Assembly: GCF_039522365.1 (NCBI RefSeq)
Contig: NZ_BAAADJ010000019.1
Coordinates: 1 to 64,000 of the forward strand
Reading direction: 5' to 3'
DNA length: 64,000 nt
Source: Bacillus carboniphilus
GTDB taxonomy: Bacteria > Bacillota > Bacilli > Bacillales > JC228
Part shown: in pieces, positions 60,841 to 64,000 of the stretch
Position numbering within the stretch: position 1 is the first letter of the stretch
Layout of the letters: each line of letters begins with the position of its first letter
Translations under genes and position numbers: made by a program
Notes under the pieces: model-generated
The model's database searches: none
Told to the model about the DNA's origin: nothing
What the model saw: the letters and a program-made list of their open reading frames with translations, nothing else

Positions 60841-62601
60841 ATGTTTAACGTTTTTAAGCAGCTAGGTTGGTTTTTTAAAGAGGAGAAAAAGAGGTATACG
60901 ATTGCTTTAATTTTTCTAGCAATCGTTGGTATAACGGATATTTTGCCACCAAGAATCGTAGGGATGGCCATCGATGATATCCACCAAGGAATTTTATCTA
61001 ATCAGTTCATTATTCAATACATGCTCGCGTTGCTAGTCATCACGGTCATTTCTTATGGTCTGACTTATGTGTGGGTCAATAAACTATTTGGTGGCGCCTA
61101 TGTAGTCGAAAGAAAACTAAGATCGAAGTTTATGAATCACCTTTTAAAAATGACACCGGTTTTTTACGAAAAACATCGTACAGGTGATTTAATGGCTCGA
61201 GGAACAAACGATTTAAAGGCCATTTCAACTACGGCGGGGTTCGGAATTTTAACCCTTATGGATAGTAGTATTTTTATGATCACCGTTCTATTTGCCATGG
61301 GTTTTCTAGTGAGCTGGAAGCTAACACTTGCTGCCATTATTCCACTTCCCATTATGGCTTATGTCATTAAAGTACTGGGTGAAAAAATCCATAAGCGGTT
61401 TACAGTGGCTCAGGATGCATTTGGTGATATGAACAATAAAGTTCTGGAGTCCGTGTCTGGGGTTCGTGTTATTCGTGCGTATGTTCAGGAACGAGCGGAT
61501 GAAGAAAGATTCGGTCAAATGACTGAAGATGTTTTTAGCAAGAACATTGCGGTTGCAAAAATTGATTCACTTTTTGGCCCAATTATTAAGGTATTAGTAG
61601 GAATTAGTTATTTGATTGGGTTAGGTTATGGGTCCTACCTGGTGTTCCAACAAACGATTACATTAGGGGACCTTGTCACGTTTAACGTTTATCTCGGGAT
61701 GATGATTTGGCCAATGTTCGCAGTTGGAGAACTGATCAATGTTATGCAACGTGGTAGTGCATCCTTAGATCGTTTACAAAAGACACTGGCTTATAAACCA
61801 GACATTGTTGATGCAAAGAAACCGGTAGATGTAGCTGAACCTAGCTCCGTTGGTTTCCGAAACGTGTCCTTTCAATACCCAACTTCGAACGTTTCCAACC
61901 TCGATAATGTTAATGTCCACCTAGAACGAGGGCAAACATTAGGAATTGTAGGAAAGACGGGAAGTGGGAAGACAACGTTTGTGAAGCAGCTCCTCAAGTT
62001 TTATCCAAAAGGAGAAGGCGAGCTCACTATTTCAAATGTACCGATTGAAAATCAAAGAATGGAACAGGTTCGTGGGTTTGTCGGATATGTACCACAGGAT
62101 CATACATTGTTCTCGAAAACGGTTCGTGAAAATATTTTATTCGGTAGACCAGAGGCAAACGAAGAAGAGCTTAACAAAGCCATTGCTTTGGCTGCTTTTG
62201 ATCAGGATTTACCGTTCCTTCCTGAAGGATTAGAAACACTTGTAGGGGAAAAAGGTGTAGCGTTATCCGGAGGTCAAAAACAAAGAATATCAATTGCACG
62301 GGCCCTGATTAAGGATCCAGAAATTTTGATTCTAGATGATTCTCTTTCAGCCGTTGATGCTAAGACTGAATCCAAAATTATCTCAAACATTAGAAAAGAA
62401 CGGGATGGAAAAACAACGATCATCACTACTCACCGTTTGTCCGCTGTACAACATGCGGATTGGATTATTGTATTAGACGATGGGGTCATCGTAGAAGAAG
62501 GAACCCATGAATCCCTCATGAAAATAGAAGGTGGTTGGTACAGGGAACAATATATGAATCAACAACTAGAAACAGCTGTCACGGGAGGTGACAATGAATG
62601 A
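60841..62601 (+). CDS. bmrC: heterodimeric ABC multidrug exporter subunit (BmrC/YheI-like)
   Basis: The 586-residue half-transporter has six N-terminal membrane helices and an ATPase domain: Walker A GKTGSGKTT near 370-378, signature LSGGQKQR, Walker B LILDDSLSAVD, H-loop TTHRLS. The catalytic glutamate after Walker B is aspartate (DD rather than DE), the degenerate-site feature of BmrC in the BmrCD heterodimer. It overlaps its partner by 4 bp. An attenuator-type leader lies upstream. It probably exports drugs or other hydrophobic compounds. Confidence 0.9.
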   Translation: MFNVFKQLGWFFKEEKKRYTIALIFLAIVGITDILPPRIVGMAIDDIHQGILSNQFIIQYMLALLVITVISYGLTYVWVNKLFGGAYVVERKLRSKFMNHLLKMTPVFYEKHRTGDLMARGTNDLKAISTTAGFGILTLMDSSIFMITVLFAMGFLVSWKLTLAAIIPLPIMAYVIKVLGEKIHKRFTVAQDAFGDMNNKVLESVSGVRVIRAYVQERADEERFGQMTEDVFSKNIAVAKIDSLFGPIIKVLVGISYLIGLGYGSYLVFQQTITLGDLVTFNVYLGMMIWPMFAVGELINVMQRGSASLDRLQKTLAYKPDIVDAKKPVDVAEPSSVGFRNVSFQYPTSNVSNLDNVNVHLERGQTLGIVGKTGSGKTTFVKQLLKFYPKGEGELTISNVPIENQRMEQVRGFVGYVPQDHTLFSKTVRENILFGRPEANEEELNKAIALAAFDQDLPFLPEGLETLVGEKGVALSGGQKQRISIARALIKDPEILILDDSLSAVDAKTESKIISNIRKERDGKTTIITTHRLSAVQHADWIIVLDDGVIVEEGTHESLMKIEGGWYREQYMNQQLETAVTGGDNE

Positions 62602-64000
62602 AAACAGGTAAACGATTAGTTCAATATGCGTTAAATTTTAAAGGTATGATTATTGCTGCACTTTTAATGCTGTCAGTGTCAGTTGGAGCCGAGCTAATGG
62701 GACCATTTATAGCGAAAAAACTCATTGATAATCACATTATCGGCATTGAATCACCATGGCATGAAACAACAGCAGGGAAGGAAGCTGTTGAATACAATGG
62801 AAGTTACTATAAACGTGAAGCATACTTTGAACCTGGTGAGGAGAAGGGCGAAGCGGCCCGCATTCTTCAGGTCAATCGAGATTTTATCTTTGTTCCTTCA
62901 AGCGTCGAATTTGATGGGAAAAGAAGTTTTGAGGACGGACAATTAACCATCACAAATGGGGATCGATCTCAAAGTTATCCAGCTACGGAGCTAAGTACTG
63001 GGCAAGTTATGGCTTTTTATCAGCCGGAGATTCCTAAAATTATGGTCTTGATTGGAGCCTATTTCGGATTGTTAGTAGTTGCATCCTTTTTCCAATACGG
63101 TCAGCGATACTACTTACAGAATGCTGCCAACCGTATTATTCAAAAGATGAGAAATGATGTATTCCAGCATATCTCCCGTCTCCCGATTCAATATTTTGAC
63201 AATCTACCGGCGGGGAAAGTTGTGTCACGAATTACAAATGATACAGAGGCTATTCGCGAACTGTATGTTGCGGTTTTGGCTAACTTCTTTACGAGTATCA
63301 TTTATATCATTGGAGTGTTTATCGGTTTATTCATCTTAAATCCAACATTAGCTTCATGGTGTCTATTGTTAGTGCCGATTTTAGTGATTTGGATGAGGCT
63401 ATACCGAAAATTTGCTTCTGTCTATAACCATGTCATCCGTTCAAAAGTGAGTGAGATTAACGGGAAGCTAAACGAGTCCATTCACGGGATGACCATTATT
63501 CAAGCTTTTAAAAGAGAAAAAGAGACGAGAGATGAGTTCGAAGCTTTGAATAAAGAGCATTTTACCTTCCAGAATAAGATGCTTAACCTAGATTCCTTGA
63601 CAGGACATAATTTGACCTGGGTTTTACGAAATCTTGTGTTTGTCGGCTTCATTTGGCACTTTGGGGGGCAATCTCTCGGAGTTGGAAGCGTAGTTTCACT
63701 AGGTGTTTTGTATGCATTTGTTGACTATATTACTCGTTTGTTTGAGCCAGTCAACGGAATTGTGAATCAACTGGCCAACCTTGAGCAGGCACTCGTTGCA
63801 GGTGAACGAGTTTTTAAGCTGATGGATGAAGAAGGAATTCCGGTCAGCGATGAAGATATGCCACGTGTGAAGGGGCATGTTGAGTTTGACCATGTTTCTT
63901 TTGCTTATAAAGAAGAGGAATATGTATTAAAAGATATCGACTTTGAAGCAAAACCAGGGCAAACCGTAGCATTAGTCGGGCATACGGGATCTGGAAAAAG
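62598..64000 (+). CDS. bmrD: heterodimeric ABC multidrug exporter subunit (BmrD/YheH-like), partial
   Basis: The first 467 codons of a long half-transporter are present; the frame runs off the window in the Walker A motif (VALVGHTGSGK). It has an unusually long segment between helices 1 and 2 (about 45-130, with HETTAGKEAVEYNGSYY and YEPG-like segments) that matches the extracellular domain of BmrD/YheH. Helices from about 20 and 145 follow, with ISRLPIQYFDNLPAGKVVSRITNDT in the first intracellular loop. Its ATG overlaps the partner's stop by 4 bp (ATGA), with GGGAGGTGA before it. Confidence 0.9.
   Translation, partial: MKTGKRLVQYALNFKGMIIAALLMLSVSVGAELMGPFIAKKLIDNHIIGIESPWHETTAGKEAVEYNGSYYKREAYFEPGEEKGEAARILQVNRDFIFVPSSVEFDGKRSFEDGQLTITNGDRSQSYPATELSTGQVMAFYQPEIPKIMVLIGAYFGLLVVASFFQYGQRYYLQNAANRIIQKMRNDVFQHISRLPIQYFDNLPAGKVVSRITNDTEAIRELYVAVLANFFTSIIYIIGVFIGLFILNPTLASWCLLLVPILVIWMRLYRKFASVYNHVIRSKVSEINGKLNESIHGMTIIQAFKREKETRDEFEALNKEHFTFQNKMLNLDSLTGHNLTWVLRNLVFVGFIWHFGGQSLGVGSVVSLGVLYAFVDYITRLFEPVNGIVNQLANLEQALVAGERVFKLMDEEGIPVSDEDMPRVKGHVEFDHVSFAYKEEEYVLKDIDFEAKPGQTVALVGHTGSGK

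Overview
The window is about 64 kb of low-GC Gram-positive DNA. The gene set points to an endospore-forming Bacillaceae: spoVR, splA-splB, bdbC, helD, an opuA-type glycine betaine transporter, and a long block in Bacillus subtilis order (yhcT-like, yhcU, yhcX, yhcY-yhcZ-yhdA, yhdB, yhdC, spoVR). It is not B. subtilis itself, because many genes are inserted, rearranged or absent. I cannot name a species. I see no tRNA, rRNA, IS element, prophage or CRISPR array.

Layout. 0-7 kb: a dihydroorotate-dehydrogenase-like barrel fused to a duplicated membrane module, a HAD phosphatase, mscL, a zinc-ribbon membrane protein, helD and a Nudix hydrolase. 7.5-13.2 kb: a DUF4352 lipoprotein, the OpuA transporter split into divergent units (opuAC against opuAA-opuAB), an aldo/keto reductase and WrbA. 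13.7-28.3 kb: RluA-type pseudouridine synthase, YhcU, a disulfide-bond pair (BdbC plus a membrane thioredoxin), MalL, YhcX, an SDR, the cysteine-rich two-component system YhcYZ with YhdA, YhdB, an M14 carboxypeptidase, YhdC, a DeoR regulator with a broken NIPSNAP gene, and SpoVR. 28.4-30.6 kb: arsR-arsB-arsC. 30.9-37.7 kb: a KAS III homologue, an FMN reductase, a DUF1801 protein, an orphan c-di-AMP riboswitch, a TetR-controlled ABC exporter, a small membrane protein and a 47-residue zinc ribbon. 37.8-43.4 kb: a methyltransferase, a CzrA-like repressor with CDF and ZIP zinc transporters, YisL, a SulP transporter and a lipoprotein. 43.6-51.6 kb: MarR plus an MMPL transporter, threonine aldolase, and a GNAT-kynU-kynB unit. 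51.7-56.8 kb: a YusW-like lipoprotein, splA-splB, a SUKH-like protein, an MBL hydrolase and a GDPD. 56.9-64 kb: a sporulation-type histidine kinase, a TPP-riboswitch-controlled thiT, small membrane proteins, a YbjQ protein, and a leader-peptide/attenuator region in front of a BmrCD-like heterodimeric ABC exporter that runs off the window.

The most unusual feature is the intergenic DNA. At least five families of repeat arrays fill the gaps between genes. In three of them each unit is a dyad whose arms are conserved and whose spacer varies in sequence but keeps a nearly constant length (7 bp in family A; 14 bp in families C and E, with the exceptions noted in the entries). A fourth family repeats at exactly 21 bp. 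These arrays account for most of the gene-free DNA and explain several spurious ORFs. Other notable items are the DHODH-membrane fusion, the promoter-aptamer-terminator unit for c-di-AMP with no gene behind it, and the nonsense codon in the NIPSNAP gene.

Most genes have clear ribosome binding sites and hairpin terminators. Where the longest ORF and the best ribosome binding site disagreed I chose the site-supported start and say so.
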